Part shown: piece after piece, positions 28,069-37,122 of the stretch
Position numbering within the stretch: the first letter of the stretch is position 1
How the letters are laid out: every line of letters begins with the position of its first letter
Origin: an uncultured Flaviramulus sp.
GTDB lineage: Bacteria; Bacteroidota; Bacteroidia; Flavobacteriales; Flavobacteriaceae
Length of the DNA: 64,000 nucleotides
Assembly: GCA_947501105.1 (NCBI GenBank)
Contig: CANMUP010000003.1
Coordinates: 558,001 to 622,000 of the forward strand
Direction: 5' to 3'
Translations under genes and position numbers: made by a program
Notes under the pieces: generated by a model
The model's input: the letters and a program-made list of their open reading frames with translations, nothing else
Databases searched by the model: none
What the model was told of the DNA's origin: nothing

Positions 28069-29304
28069 CTATTGTTTTTTAGTTGATATATCCTCTTTAG
28101 GATAACATATATAATATTTAGTAACGGGTTTTGATAAGGCTTTTAAATTTAATTGATCTGATGCCTTAACTATGTCTTCAATTTTACCAGATTTATGCAG
28201 AATATTAATATTTTGATGCTTTAGTTGATAGGCTTGATTTGAAATACTACCAGCAAACACAAAATATTCAGCTTCCTTTTTTGAAATATTATATTTCTCT
28301 ATCAAGGTTTTTGTGTGCTTTTCAAGATTATTTTTTTTAATCAACTTATTCTTTATTTTTATTTTAAGTAGATTTCTATTAATAATCATTTCACACAAAT
28401 TACTCAGAACAAAATCACTATGATATTGCCATTCTTTCATTGCTGAAATAATATCATAATCATCCAATTCTGAAAATATGTTAAGTGCATCATGATTAAA
28501 GTTATCAATTGAAATTTCATTATTCAAAAAGTATTGCAGTGCTTTACTTGCATTCAGCTTTTCTCCTAAATTGGTTAATTCTTTAGCCCGTTTTAAAACT
28601 CTAATAAGCAACTGCTCTGCAACTAGTCCTGTTTTGTGCAAATACACTTGCCAATACATAAGCCGTCTGGCTACAATAAATTTTTCAACACTATAAATTC
28701 CTTTTTCCTCAACAACCAATTCATCATTTACAACATTTAACATCGTTATTAAACGCTCGCTATTTATATTGCCTTCAGCAACTCCAGTATAAAAACTATC
28801 ACGTTTTAAATAGTCGGCCCTATCCATATCCAACTGCCCAGAAATTAGCTGACACATAAAATTTCGATGGTATTCACCTTTAAAAATTTTAATAGCTAGA
28901 GTTAAATTTGAGTTAAATTCTTCATTCAAACGTTCCATAAAAAGCAACGAAATTTGCTCATGAGATACATTATTTACAATGCTGTGCTCCATAGCATGAG
29001 AGAAAGGACCATGACCAATATCGTGCAATAAAATAGCAACGTATAAAGCCTCTTCTTCTTCTTTTGTAATTGTAACCTCCTTAAAACGAAGCACATTAAC
29101 CGCTTGTTGCATTAAATGCACACAACCAATAGCATGATGAAAACGAGTATGGTGTGCACCAGGGTAAACTAAATACGACATACCCATTTGCGTAATTCTG
29201 CGCAACCGCTGAAAGTATTTATGCTGGATTATATCAAAAATTAGTGAATTTGGTATAGTAATAAAACCGTAAATTGGGTCGTTTAATATTTTAAGTTTGT
29301 TCAA
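28069..29304 (-). CDS. HD-domain phosphohydrolase (dGTPase-like)
   Basis: This 411-residue HD-superfamily protein has the metal site His51/His56 region (HHTRFHHAIG), His94-Asp95 (LLHDIGHGPFSHAMEH) and a later Asp in LISGQLDMDRADYLKRD. The nearest families are dNTP triphosphohydrolases and the SAMHD1-like HD proteins. The motif set fits a dNTPase, but the natural substrate cannot be read from it. It diverges from porX across a 101-base gap and has its own -7 box. A long C-terminal helical region follows the HD core. Confidence 0.88.
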   Translation of the reverse strand: MNKLKILNDPIYGFITIPNSLIFDIIQHKYFQRLRRITQMGMSYLVYPGAHHTRFHHAIGCVHLMQQAVNVLRFKEVTITKEEEEALYVAILLHDIGHGPFSHAMEHSIVNNVSHEQISLLFMERLNEEFNSNLTLAIKIFKGEYHRNFMCQLISGQLDMDRADYLKRDSFYTGVAEGNINSERLITMLNVVNDELVVEEKGIYSVEKFIVARRLMYWQVYLHKTGLVAEQLLIRVLKRAKELTNLGEKLNASKALQYFLNNEISIDNFNHDALNIFSELDDYDIISAMKEWQYHSDFVLSNLCEMIINRNLLKIKIKNKLIKKNNLEKHTKTLIEKYNISKKEAEYFVFAGSISNQAYQLKHQNINILHKSGKIEDIVKASDQLNLKALSKPVTKYYICYPKEDISTKKQ

Positions 29305-29331
29305 ACTTTAACTTTTAGCATTAAATATTTA

Positions 29332-29339
29332 CAAATATA
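29332..29339 (-). promoter_or_regulatory. Candidate -7 box of the HD hydrolase gene
   Basis: The minus strand reads TATATTTG, a full match to TAnnTTTG, 28-35 bases before the start. No TTG was seen at normal spacing. Confidence 0.55.
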
Positions 29340-29405
29340 ACTATATCGCTTCAAAATAATGATGCAGTTATTTAAAGCACATTTAATAATATAATTTAAG
29401 ACAAT

Positions 29406-30953
29406 ATGATTAATATTCTTTGGGTTGATGATGAAATTGATTTACTAAAACCACATATTTTATTTTTAGAAAAGAAAAATTATAATGTAACAACTTGTAA
29501 TAGCGGTACAGAAGCTATTGATGTTTTAGACGACGCAAAATTTGATATCGTTTTTTTGGATGAAAACATGCCAGGATTAACTGGCCTTGAAACGTTACAT
29601 GAAATTAAGGAGAAGCAAGATAATCTTCCTGTAGTAATGATTACTAAAAGTGAAGAAGAATATATCATGGAAGAAGCTATTGGTAATAAAATAGCTGACT
29701 ATTTGATTAAACCAGTAAATCCAAACCAAATATTATTAAGTTTAAAAAAGAATTTAGATCATTCTAGGTTAGTTTCTGAGAAAACAACCTCTAACTATCA
29801 GCAAGAATTCAGAAAAATTGCTATGGATTTATCTATGGTAAATTCTTATGAAGAATGGGTGAATCTTTACCAAAAACTTATTTACTGGGAAATTCAATTA
29901 GAAGATATTGAAGATGCGGGCATGTTTGAGATTTTAGAATCTCAAAAAAATGAAGCCAATATCCAATTTGGTAAATTTATAGATAAAAATTATGCAGATT
30001 GGTTTGAACCAAATACAGATGCGCCAATAATGTCGCATACATTATTTAAAGAAAAGATTGCACCAAAGTTGAGTAAAGAACAGCCAACATTGCTGGTAGT
30101 TATTGATAATTTACGTTACGACCAGTGGAAAGTTTTTGAGCCCATAATTAATAATTATTACAAGAAAGAAACTGAGGATGCTTTTTTTAGTATTCTACCT
30201 ACGGCAACCCAATATGCAAGAAATGCTATTTTTTCTGGATTAATGCCTAGTGACATGGAGAAATTGTTTCCAAAATATTGGAAAAACGATACGGATGAAG
30301 GAGGAAAAAACCTTTTTGAGGCCGAATTTTTGCAAAGCCAAATGAAGCGATTAGGTTTGGATAACCTAGATTATGAATATCATAAAATAACAAATCTTAA
30401 AAATGGCAAAAAATTAGTTGAAAATTTTAATTCACTAAAAAACAACGATTTAACAGTTGTTGTCTATAATTTTGTTGATATGCTTTCGCATTCAAAAACC
30501 GAAATGGAAGTCGTTAAAGAGTTGGCGTCTAACGATAAGGCATATCGATCTTTAGCACTTAGTTGGTTTAAAAATTCACCATTATTAGAAATGATTCAGC
30601 TTGCTCATCAACTTGGTTTTAAGTTGATGTTAACCACAGACCACGGTACTATCAATGTCAAAAATCCATCGAAGGTTGTTGGAGACAGAGACACTAGTTT
30701 AAACCTGCGTTATAAAACTGGTAGAAGCCTAACATACGACTCCAAAGATGTATTTGTAGCTAAGAACCCTAAAGATGTGCACTTACCTTCTATTACCATG
30801 AGTAGCTCTTATATTTTTGCAAAAAGCGACTTGTTTTTTGCCTATCCAAACAACTACAATCATTATGTAAGTTATTTTAGAAATACGTATCAGCATGGTG
30901 GTGTTTCTTTAGAAGAAATGATTATTCCTTTTGTAGTATTAAATCCTAAATAA
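29406..30953 (+). CDS. porX: PorX, response regulator with PglZ/alkaline-phosphatase-like domain
   Basis: PorX controls expression of the type IX secretion system with the kinase PorY in gliding and pathogenic Bacteroidota. The 515-residue protein has a receiver domain (1-120) with acidic Asp8/Asp9, phosphoacceptor Asp52 (IVFLDENMPG), Thr80 and Lys102 (LIKPVNP). The C-terminal PglZ domain has metal-site phrases VVIDNLRYDQW and LTTDHGT. PglZ domains of this type act on phosphodiesters, and oligonucleotide cleavage has been reported for PorX. No DNA-binding domain is present. The neighbouring tsaE is a conserved flavobacterial pairing. Confidence 0.95.
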   Translation: MINILWVDDEIDLLKPHILFLEKKNYNVTTCNSGTEAIDVLDDAKFDIVFLDENMPGLTGLETLHEIKEKQDNLPVVMITKSEEEYIMEEAIGNKIADYLIKPVNPNQILLSLKKNLDHSRLVSEKTTSNYQQEFRKIAMDLSMVNSYEEWVNLYQKLIYWEIQLEDIEDAGMFEILESQKNEANIQFGKFIDKNYADWFEPNTDAPIMSHTLFKEKIAPKLSKEQPTLLVVIDNLRYDQWKVFEPIINNYYKKETEDAFFSILPTATQYARNAIFSGLMPSDMEKLFPKYWKNDTDEGGKNLFEAEFLQSQMKRLGLDNLDYEYHKITNLKNGKKLVENFNSLKNNDLTVVVYNFVDMLSHSKTEMEVVKELASNDKAYRSLALSWFKNSPLLEMIQLAHQLGFKLMLTTDHGTINVKNPSKVVGDRDTSLNLRYKTGRSLTYDSKDVFVAKNPKDVHLPSITMSSSYIFAKSDLFFAYPNNYNHYVSYFRNTYQHGGVSLEEMIIPFVVLNPK

Positions 30954-31047
30954 AATCCACGTAATACAAAAAACATCGATGAAATGCATTTTTTCTTAGG
31001 TTTTTTCAAAAATTATTATTAGTATTGCATAGTAAACTGTGTACACA

Positions 31048-31479
31048 TTGGAAATAAGTTACGAACTAAATGAAGTTGAGCATGTTGCAAAACAGTTAAT
31101 AAAACATGCAACCAGTAAAACATTATTATTCTACGGAAATATGGGCGTTGGTAAAACAACACTTATAAAAGCCATAGTTAAAATACTAGGTAGTAATGAT
31201 GAAGTGAGTAGCCCCACGTTTTCAATTGTTAATGAATATGAAATTAATAATGGGTTAATTTATCATTTTGATTTATATAGAATCAATGATATTGAGGAAG
31301 CCTATAATTTTGGAATAGAAGATTATTTATATTCTGATCATTATAAATTAATTGAATGGCCAGAAAAAATTGAACCTATTTTGTTTGATGAATTTGATGA
31401 AATTTTTATAGAATTTAACTCTGAAAACAAAAGAATATTAAAACTAAATATAAAAGCAAATAGCCCTAACAAAGCATGA
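31048..31479 (+). CDS. tsaE: tRNA threonylcarbamoyladenosine biosynthesis ATPase
   Basis: TsaE is the ATPase that drives TsaB/TsaD/TsaC-dependent t6A37 modification of ANN-decoding tRNAs. The P-loop GNMGVGKTTL and SSPTFSIVNEYE are diagnostic, followed by YHFDLYR and IEWPEK. No ATG precedes the conserved region. TTG at 31048 gives a start MEISYELNE that fits the family, and GTG at 31039 (three codons more) is the alternative. With the TTG start the protein is 143 residues. It follows porX on the same strand. Confidence 0.93.
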   Translation: MEISYELNEVEHVAKQLIKHATSKTLLFYGNMGVGKTTLIKAIVKILGSNDEVSSPTFSIVNEYEINNGLIYHFDLYRINDIEEAYNFGIEDYLYSDHYKLIEWPEKIEPILFDEFDEIFIEFNSENKRILKLNIKANSPNKA

Positions 31480-31612
31480 TTTGTGATGAAAAAATGACAT
31501 GAAATACTCTGATTTTTGAAGATTTACGGTAAACCCACAGCTTAAATTTTAAAAATTACTGTTTTTAACATAATTTTAACATTTAGGCGATTTCTTCAAA
31601 ATACTCTTTAGT

Positions 31613-31620
31613 TACATTTG
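31613..31620 (+). promoter_or_regulatory. -7 box upstream of the 46-residue secreted peptide
   Basis: TACATTTG is a full match to TAnnTTTG, 30-37 bases before the ATG at 31650. No TTG was found at 17-23 bases. The placement supports transcription of the small gene and its overlapping partner as one unit. Confidence 0.6.
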
Positions 31621-31649
31621 GGTAATTAATTAATTAAATCCCTTATAAA

Positions 31650-31790
31650 ATGAAAACTAAAAAGTACTTAATTGCAATCGCAATTTTCGGAGGTATGTTG
31701 TTTTTAGCACAAGCTGCTACACAATATAACCTAGATGGACAACAAACCGCAATTAACAAAGACAGAATCAAAGTTCCACCTCGCGGATAA
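31650..31790 (+). CDS. Small secreted or membrane-anchored peptide (46 residues)
   Basis: ATG at 31650 opens a 46-codon frame. Residues 1-22 form a signal-peptide-like N-terminus (MKTKKYLIAIAIFGGMLFLA plus QA). A short polar tail follows, ending KDRIKVPPRG. A -7 box lies at the right distance upstream. The last 56 bases overlap the start of the next gene in another frame. A coding call rests on the signal peptide, the promoter and the clean start and stop. Function is unknown. Confidence 0.55.
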   Translation: MKTKKYLIAIAIFGGMLFLAQAATQYNLDGQQTAINKDRIKVPPRG

Positions 31791-32274
31791 AAAGGGCTTG
31801 ATTATGGGTAGTATTGTTGCTACACTTATAGCTGCTACTCCATATTTATTTTATTTATACGAAAGTGTTCCAGATGTAAAAAAATGGAACACTTTTTTAT
31901 TTATTTACGAAAGTAATTATTACGAAAGTGTTTTTGTTCTAGCTTGGACTTTGACGGGCAAATTAATACCTCTAATTTTATTGTTTATATGGTTTTTCAC
32001 ATGTAAGCATTGGTGGTATCATGTTTTATTAGTGCCAATTTCTATGTACGTATATCAAATATTTACAACTATAAGTGATGATTTGAAATATGTTGATTCT
32101 AATCAGTTGATATATTTGATACCAATAATGGCTGTTATTGTACCATCAGTTTACTTAATAAGAGCAAGGATTTTTAATAAAATTAACGAAGCTAATAAAT
32201 CTTTAGAAGAGTTAGAAGAGGAGTTTAAAATATCTCCTAAAAACTTTTGGGGAAAGATTAAAGAATATTTTTAA
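31735..32274 (+). CDS. Four-helix membrane protein of unknown function
   Basis: This 179-residue protein has hydrophobic segments at about 24-44, 61-86, 90-111 and 125-146, ending with a charged cytoplasmic tail (NKINEANKSLEELEEEF). The start at 31735 gives a polar 23-residue N-terminus and overlaps the upstream small gene by 56 bases. An alternative ATG at 31804 would remove that overlap and leave 156 residues. I keep the longer form because its N-terminus is charged and reads as protein, but this is uncertain. The stop overlaps the convergent receptor gene by four bases. No function is assigned. Confidence 0.75.
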   Translation: MDNKPQLTKTESKFHLADKKGLIMGSIVATLIAATPYLFYLYESVPDVKKWNTFLFIYESNYYESVFVLAWTLTGKLIPLILLFIWFFTCKHWWYHVLLVPISMYVYQIFTTISDDLKYVDSNQLIYLIPIMAVIVPSVYLIRARIFNKINEANKSLEELEEEFKISPKNFWGKIKEYF

Positions 32275-34682
32275 TTTAATCTTTCACGCTCATCTAATTC
32301 AATTTCATTTTTATTTGTTCGTAATCTGTAATTACCAAACTTAAAATTAAACCCGAAGGTAAACAACCTATTTTCTAATCTAGAATCTGAAAAAACATCT
32401 TGATTTAAATATTTTGTTGTGCTAGTAAAATTTTGAGTATTAAAAATATCAGTTATACCTATACTTATTGAGGCTCTATTATTCCATAATGTTTTTCTTA
32501 AATTAATATCTAAACCTGATCTATCATTTATTATAGATGCCCCAAGTGCAATAGGTGATTGGTATAAAAAAGATATATCTGCTGTTAAGCTTTTATCTTT
32601 AAAAAAAGTAAAGTAATTTACTATTTGAGCATAAATAGACCACTCATGTATATTTATTAATTCATTGTTAGTCTCTAAAGCAAAAAATTGATTATCGTAA
32701 TAGTAAATGGATGAAAGCACATAAATATTCCAATTATTGGCAATTCCAGTGTAGGTTGTAAAATCTAAACCATAAGACACACTTCTATCGATATTTGTGT
32801 TTATAGATTTTAGAATATTATCTGCATTATCTTGGAAAGTTATTTCTAGAGCTGGGTCTTTTTCATATCTATAATATAATTCAAAAGTATGTGTATTATT
32901 TAGAGTATAACCCAAAGTAAAAGTATCATCAATTTGTGGTTTTAAATTTGGGTTACCTATGATATATGTGTTATCATTTAAAAAATACTTAAAAGGGTTT
33001 AATTGACTATACCTTGGCCTATAGATGCGTTTGTTATAATTAAAATACAGTTCGTTATTTTCATTTAGCTTATTTAAAATATGAAACGATGGAAAAAACT
33101 TAACATAATCATTATTGTTTTTTTGGTTTGTAGATAACGAATTTCCTTTAATATTTGTAAATTCAACTCTTAGCCCAGATTTTAAACTCCATGAATCCCA
33201 ATCCATAGAATAACTTGTATATAATGCATAATTAGTTTCATCATATAAAAAAGTATCTGAATTTTCTAGGTCTTCTTCTTTAATACCATTATTGAAAGTA
33301 AATTGATTTAAAATACTTTCAGAGTTGATATTTGAAACCTTACCACCTGCTTCAAATTGTGCAGAATCACTAATTGGTAACTCATAATCTATTTGTCCAG
33401 TATATAATTTAATTTCTTGACTAGAAAAGGTTTGAAATTTATTATCTCTGATTAATGATTTATCTGGAAATAGATAATCAGTATCAACATTTTGAAAACT
33501 TGAAAAATCATAATTTGTATGATGCAAACTAGTAGAAAGCTTTTCTCCAGCTCTTTTAAACTTATGCGTGTAGTCTAGTGTAAAAGCTAAATTGAAAGTT
33601 TCATCAACCTTAAGGTTTTTTGTTATAAAAGAAGAGTCTAAAGTTTTATTAATGTTAAAAATTTCAGTTACAGAATTAACGTCTGTTTTTGTGTCTTCTC
33701 TTGGTGCAATTAGCATATTTGTAGAAAAACCTATGCTATTATTTTTATCCAAATCATAATCTATATTGGCATTTATAATCTGATTTTTAGTTTTTCGTCT
33801 TCTTTTAAAATCTGTTTCCCAACTCGTATTATCTGTAAAATTTAGTGATTCACTATTATTTCTAAAATCCTTCCTAGGGTTTATACTATAATTTATATAA
33901 GTGTTTAACTTTTTTGTTTTAAAAAAATGACTTGTACCAAAAGAATACTTTGGGAATTCCGAACCCTGTTTATAATTACCAAAAACGCTACCATTATAAC
34001 CCGCAACAATATTTTTACTGGTTACAATATTTAGCACTGCTCCTCCTTCGGCTTCGTATTTAGCAGGCGGATTTGTAATAACCTCAATAGATTTAACATT
34101 GGTTGCAGATGTGCCTTCTAAAAGTTGTTGAACCTCACTGGATGATAAATGAACCCTCCTATCATTTATATAAACAGTAGGAGTAGAATTTTTTATTGTA
34201 ATGCTACCATTATGTACCAAAACTCCTGGAGTGTGCTTTAAAACATCTAAAACATTATTATTTGATAGTGTGGAATTTTCAACATTAAAAACTAAACGAT
34301 CAACAAGCCTTTTAACGGTTGGTCTTTTAGCTACAACAGTGACATCATCAAGCGCTTCTAAATTTTCTTCTAAAGTAATAGTGTTTAACTTAGTGTGCTT
34401 ATCTAAATTAACAGTTTCAGTATATGTTTTATATCCTAAAAAACTAACTTTTAGCGTATAATCGCCAGCACTCAAGTTTTCAATTATAAAATAACCTTCT
34501 TCATCAGTTGATGTTCCATTAGCAGGACCAGCAATTCCTTCAGAATTTTTAGTAACAACCACATTGGCATAAGCAATGGGATTGTTATTTGCATCCTTAA
34601 CATGTCCGTTTACTCTAAATTCTTGAGCAAAGCATGACATTGAAAAAATAAATACAAAGAAATGAAGGGGTTTCAAAATCAT
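32271..34682 (-). CDS. TonB-dependent receptor-like outer membrane protein
   Basis: This 803-residue protein has a signal peptide (about 1-19, ending CFAQ). A CarboxypepD_reg-like domain (about 22-105, GHVKDANNNPIAYANVVV) and a plug domain (VVAKRPTVKRLVDRLVF, PGVLVHNGSITIKN, TPTVYINDRRV) follow. The long barrel belongs to the outer membrane beta-barrel subfamily common in Bacteroidota. No SusD partner is adjacent, so a glycan-uptake role is not supported, and ferric chelate or peptide uptake are alternatives. It is monocistronic with its own -7 box. Confidence 0.88.
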   Translation of the reverse strand: MILKPLHFFVFIFSMSCFAQEFRVNGHVKDANNNPIAYANVVVTKNSEGIAGPANGTSTDEEGYFIIENLSAGDYTLKVSFLGYKTYTETVNLDKHTKLNTITLEENLEALDDVTVVAKRPTVKRLVDRLVFNVENSTLSNNNVLDVLKHTPGVLVHNGSITIKNSTPTVYINDRRVHLSSSEVQQLLEGTSATNVKSIEVITNPPAKYEAEGGAVLNIVTSKNIVAGYNGSVFGNYKQGSEFPKYSFGTSHFFKTKKLNTYINYSINPRKDFRNNSESLNFTDNTSWETDFKRRRKTKNQIINANIDYDLDKNNSIGFSTNMLIAPREDTKTDVNSVTEIFNINKTLDSSFITKNLKVDETFNLAFTLDYTHKFKRAGEKLSTSLHHTNYDFSSFQNVDTDYLFPDKSLIRDNKFQTFSSQEIKLYTGQIDYELPISDSAQFEAGGKVSNINSESILNQFTFNNGIKEEDLENSDTFLYDETNYALYTSYSMDWDSWSLKSGLRVEFTNIKGNSLSTNQKNNNDYVKFFPSFHILNKLNENNELYFNYNKRIYRPRYSQLNPFKYFLNDNTYIIGNPNLKPQIDDTFTLGYTLNNTHTFELYYRYEKDPALEITFQDNADNILKSINTNIDRSVSYGLDFTTYTGIANNWNIYVLSSIYYYDNQFFALETNNELINIHEWSIYAQIVNYFTFFKDKSLTADISFLYQSPIALGASIINDRSGLDINLRKTLWNNRASISIGITDIFNTQNFTSTTKYLNQDVFSDSRLENRLFTFGFNFKFGNYRLRTNKNEIELDERERLN

Positions 34683-34697
34683 AATCTAATTAAAAGA

Positions 34698-34705
34698 CAA
34701 ACTTA
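34698..34705 (-). promoter_or_regulatory. -7 box of the TonB-dependent receptor gene
   Basis: The minus strand reads TAAGTTTG, a full match to TAnnTTTG, 16-23 bases before the start, implying a very short leader. No TTG is present at -33. Confidence 0.5.
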
Positions 34706-34847
34706 TAATAATTATATTGGAAAAAAACTGATTAAAACTGCATTTCATCTAAAACTATCCGTTTGCATCTGTTAAAAATAATTTCACTTACAATAAAAAC
34801 AATCAGAAATTTATTCGTAATTTGATTTTTATTTAAGAAATCAAAAC

Positions 34848-36047
34848 ATGTCAAAATCTTTGTCACCTTTTACAAAACAGCAACTTTTGCCACAAGAAGA
34901 AATGCTTGAAATTAACAAACGTAAAGGAGAACTTTTTATTGGAATTCCAAAAGAAACCGCGTATCAAGAAAAAAGAGTTTGTTTAACTCCTGATGCTGTA
35001 TCTGCTCTTGTATATAATGGGCATAAGGTTTTATTAGAGTCTGGAGCGGGAGATGGCGCCAATTTTAGTGATAAAGATTATAGTGAAGCTGGTGCAGAAA
35101 TAACAAAGGATACTGCAAAAGTGTTTGCTTGCCCAATGATTTTAAAAGTTGAACCGCCAAGTTTAGATCAAATAAAATTAATAAATCCTCAGGCTATATT
35201 AATCTCTGCATTACAAATTAAAACCCAAGAGAAAAAATATTTTGAAGCTTTAGCATCTAAGCGTGTTACCGCTCTTGCCTTTGAGTTTATTAGAGATGCT
35301 GATGGTACTTATCCAGCTGTGAGGTCTTTAAGTGAGATTGCTGGTACAGCTTCAACATTGATTGCTGCAGAATTATTATCGAATAGTAAAGATGGTAATG
35401 GACTAATGCTTGGTAATATTAGTGGAGTCCCTCCTATTGAGGTTGTTATTCTTGGTGCTGGTACGGTTGGCGAATTTGCTGCTAGAAGTGCTATTGGTTT
35501 AGGTGCAAATGTTAAAATATTCGATAATTCCATCACAAAATTGAGAACCATCCAAACTAACTTAGGTCGTCCACTTTTCACATCAACACTTCAACCAAAA
35601 AATTTAACTAAAGCCTTAAAGCGCTGTGATGTTGCTATTGGTGCAGTCCGCGGAAAAAACAGATCTCCTATTGTAGTATCTGAAGCCATGGTACAACACA
35701 TGAAGAAAGGTGCAGTAATTATAGATGTTAGTATAGATATGGGGGGCTGTTTTGAAACTAGCGAGGTTACTACACATAAAAGCCCAACATTTATAAAGCA
35801 TAATGTGGTACACTATTGTGTACCAAATATTCCTGCTAAATACTCGCGAACTGCTTCTGTTTCAATAAGTAATATATTTACGCCATACTTATTAAAAATA
35901 GCTGAAGAAGGCGGTATAGAAAATTCTCTTAGATTTGATAAAGGTTTAAAAAATGGGTTGTATTTTTACCACGGAATTTTAACTAGCAAACCTGTTGGTG
36001 AATGGTTTAATTTAGATTATAGCGATGTAAACTTGCTTATATTTTAA
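34848..36047 (+). CDS. ald: Alanine dehydrogenase
   Basis: Ald interconverts L-alanine and pyruvate plus ammonia with NAD. The 399-residue protein shows the N-terminal substrate domain (GIPKETAYQEKRVCLTPDAV, residues 33-52) and the NAD fold (VVILGAGTVGEFAAR near 200). GAVIIDVSIDMGGCFETSE near 288-306 is the family signature. It has about 30 more N-terminal residues than Gram-positive Ald, which is usual in flavobacteria. It precedes the small gene and sugar transferase on the same strand, with short gaps. Confidence 0.93.
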   Translation: MSKSLSPFTKQQLLPQEEMLEINKRKGELFIGIPKETAYQEKRVCLTPDAVSALVYNGHKVLLESGAGDGANFSDKDYSEAGAEITKDTAKVFACPMILKVEPPSLDQIKLINPQAILISALQIKTQEKKYFEALASKRVTALAFEFIRDADGTYPAVRSLSEIAGTASTLIAAELLSNSKDGNGLMLGNISGVPPIEVVILGAGTVGEFAARSAIGLGANVKIFDNSITKLRTIQTNLGRPLFTSTLQPKNLTKALKRCDVAIGAVRGKNRSPIVVSEAMVQHMKKGAVIIDVSIDMGGCFETSEVTTHKSPTFIKHNVVHYCVPNIPAKYSRTASVSISNIFTPYLLKIAEEGGIENSLRFDKGLKNGLYFYHGILTSKPVGEWFNLDYSDVNLLIF

Positions 36048-36083
36048 ACAACTTTCCTTATTAAACAATCATTTTTATAATAC

Positions 36084-36434
36084 ATGAAATTAATACAGCG
36101 TATTGGTTATTATTTGGGAGGATTCTCTTTGGGCTTAATTATTTTAGCTTTTTTTTTAAACGGTAAAAAAGTGTCATGCGATTATGGTCCAGATGCCAGA
36201 GTATTGAAAAACATTAATTCAAAAGAAATAAAGTACAATGCTTCTATGCAAATAGATACTACAGCAATGTACTATGTTCTAAAAGAAGGCGATATTAATT
36301 TTTCTGAAAGCGATACACGTAAAGAACCCTGCGGTGTTTATGTAATTGAAGGTGATTACAATGAAGAGAATATTGTACTTACTGTTGAAAATTGCGATAG
36401 TATTGCAACCGTAACTAACTTTAAAATAGAATGA
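36084..36434 (+). CDS. DUF4258-like membrane-anchored protein
   Basis: This 116-residue protein has one N-terminal membrane segment (about 6-26), then a small cytoplasmic or periplasmic domain with KKVSCDYGPDARVLKNINSKE, GDINFSESDT and VYVIEGDYNEENIVLTVENC. Flavobacterial homologues in this position are labelled DUF4258. Two Cys residues (near 81 and 104) are spaced as in that family. Its stop overlaps the sugar transferase start (ATGA), so translation is coupled. The role is unknown. Confidence 0.7.
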   Translation: MKLIQRIGYYLGGFSLGLIILAFFLNGKKVSCDYGPDARVLKNINSKEIKYNASMQIDTTAMYYVLKEGDINFSESDTRKEPCGVYVIEGDYNEENIVLTVENCDSIATVTNFKIE

Positions 36435-37024
36435 CAAAACGTATTTTTGATTTTATTTTTTCGTTTATTGGATTACTACTGCTCTCTCCTATTCTTACAT
36501 TAATTGCTGTTTTAATTAAACTAGACTCCAAAGGACCTGTTTTATTTATTCAAAATCGTGTTGGAAGGAATAATATTGATTTTAGCATTTATAAATTTAG
36601 AACCATGCGCATTGCGTCTCAATCTAAAGGATTGCTAACCTTAGGAAATAACGATTCTCGTGTAACTAAAGTTGGCTATTTTTTAAGGCGCTATAAAATA
36701 GATGAATTTCCTCAACTTATAAATGTTTTAAAAGGAGATATGAGTTTTGTAGGTCCTAGGCCAGAATTGCGTTACTATGTGAATTTTTATACTGATGATG
36801 ACATGAGGATTTATCAAGTAAGGCCAGGTATTACTGGGCTTGCATCATTAAAATATAGAAACGAAGTTGAACTTTTAAAAGCTGCTGAAAACCCTGAAGA
36901 ATTCTTCATTAAAACTATAATACCAGACAAATTACGATTTAATAAAATGTATATTAAAAAACGTAATTTCTTTTTTGATTTAAAGTTGATTTTGATGACC
37001 ATAGTAAAGGTGGTTACAAAGTAG
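36431..37024 (+). CDS. Undecaprenyl-phosphate sugar phosphotransferase (bacterial sugar transferase family)
   Basis: This 197-residue monotopic enzyme is of the PglC/WcaJ catalytic-core type. It has an N-terminal reentrant helix (residues 5-27), the basic RVGRNNIDFSIYKFRTM segment, an acidic DE pair in RRYKIDEFPQLINVLKGDMSFVGPRPEL and PGITGL. It transfers a phosphosugar from a nucleotide sugar to undecaprenyl phosphate, starting a glycan on the inner leaflet. It lies 10 kb from the main glycan locus, next to a CapD-like dehydratase, and so may prime that glycan. The sugar cannot be read from sequence. Confidence 0.9.
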   Translation: MTKRIFDFIFSFIGLLLLSPILTLIAVLIKLDSKGPVLFIQNRVGRNNIDFSIYKFRTMRIASQSKGLLTLGNNDSRVTKVGYFLRRYKIDEFPQLINVLKGDMSFVGPRPELRYYVNFYTDDDMRIYQVRPGITGLASLKYRNEVELLKAAENPEEFFIKTIIPDKLRFNKMYIKKRNFFFDLKLILMTIVKVVTK

Positions 37025-37122
37025 AATCGTTACAAGTAGTAATTTGCTTCAAAAGGTTATTATTCATACTTTGCAAATGTAATTTATCCTTTAAATCTAC
37101 ATTTCACCGAAATTAACAATCT

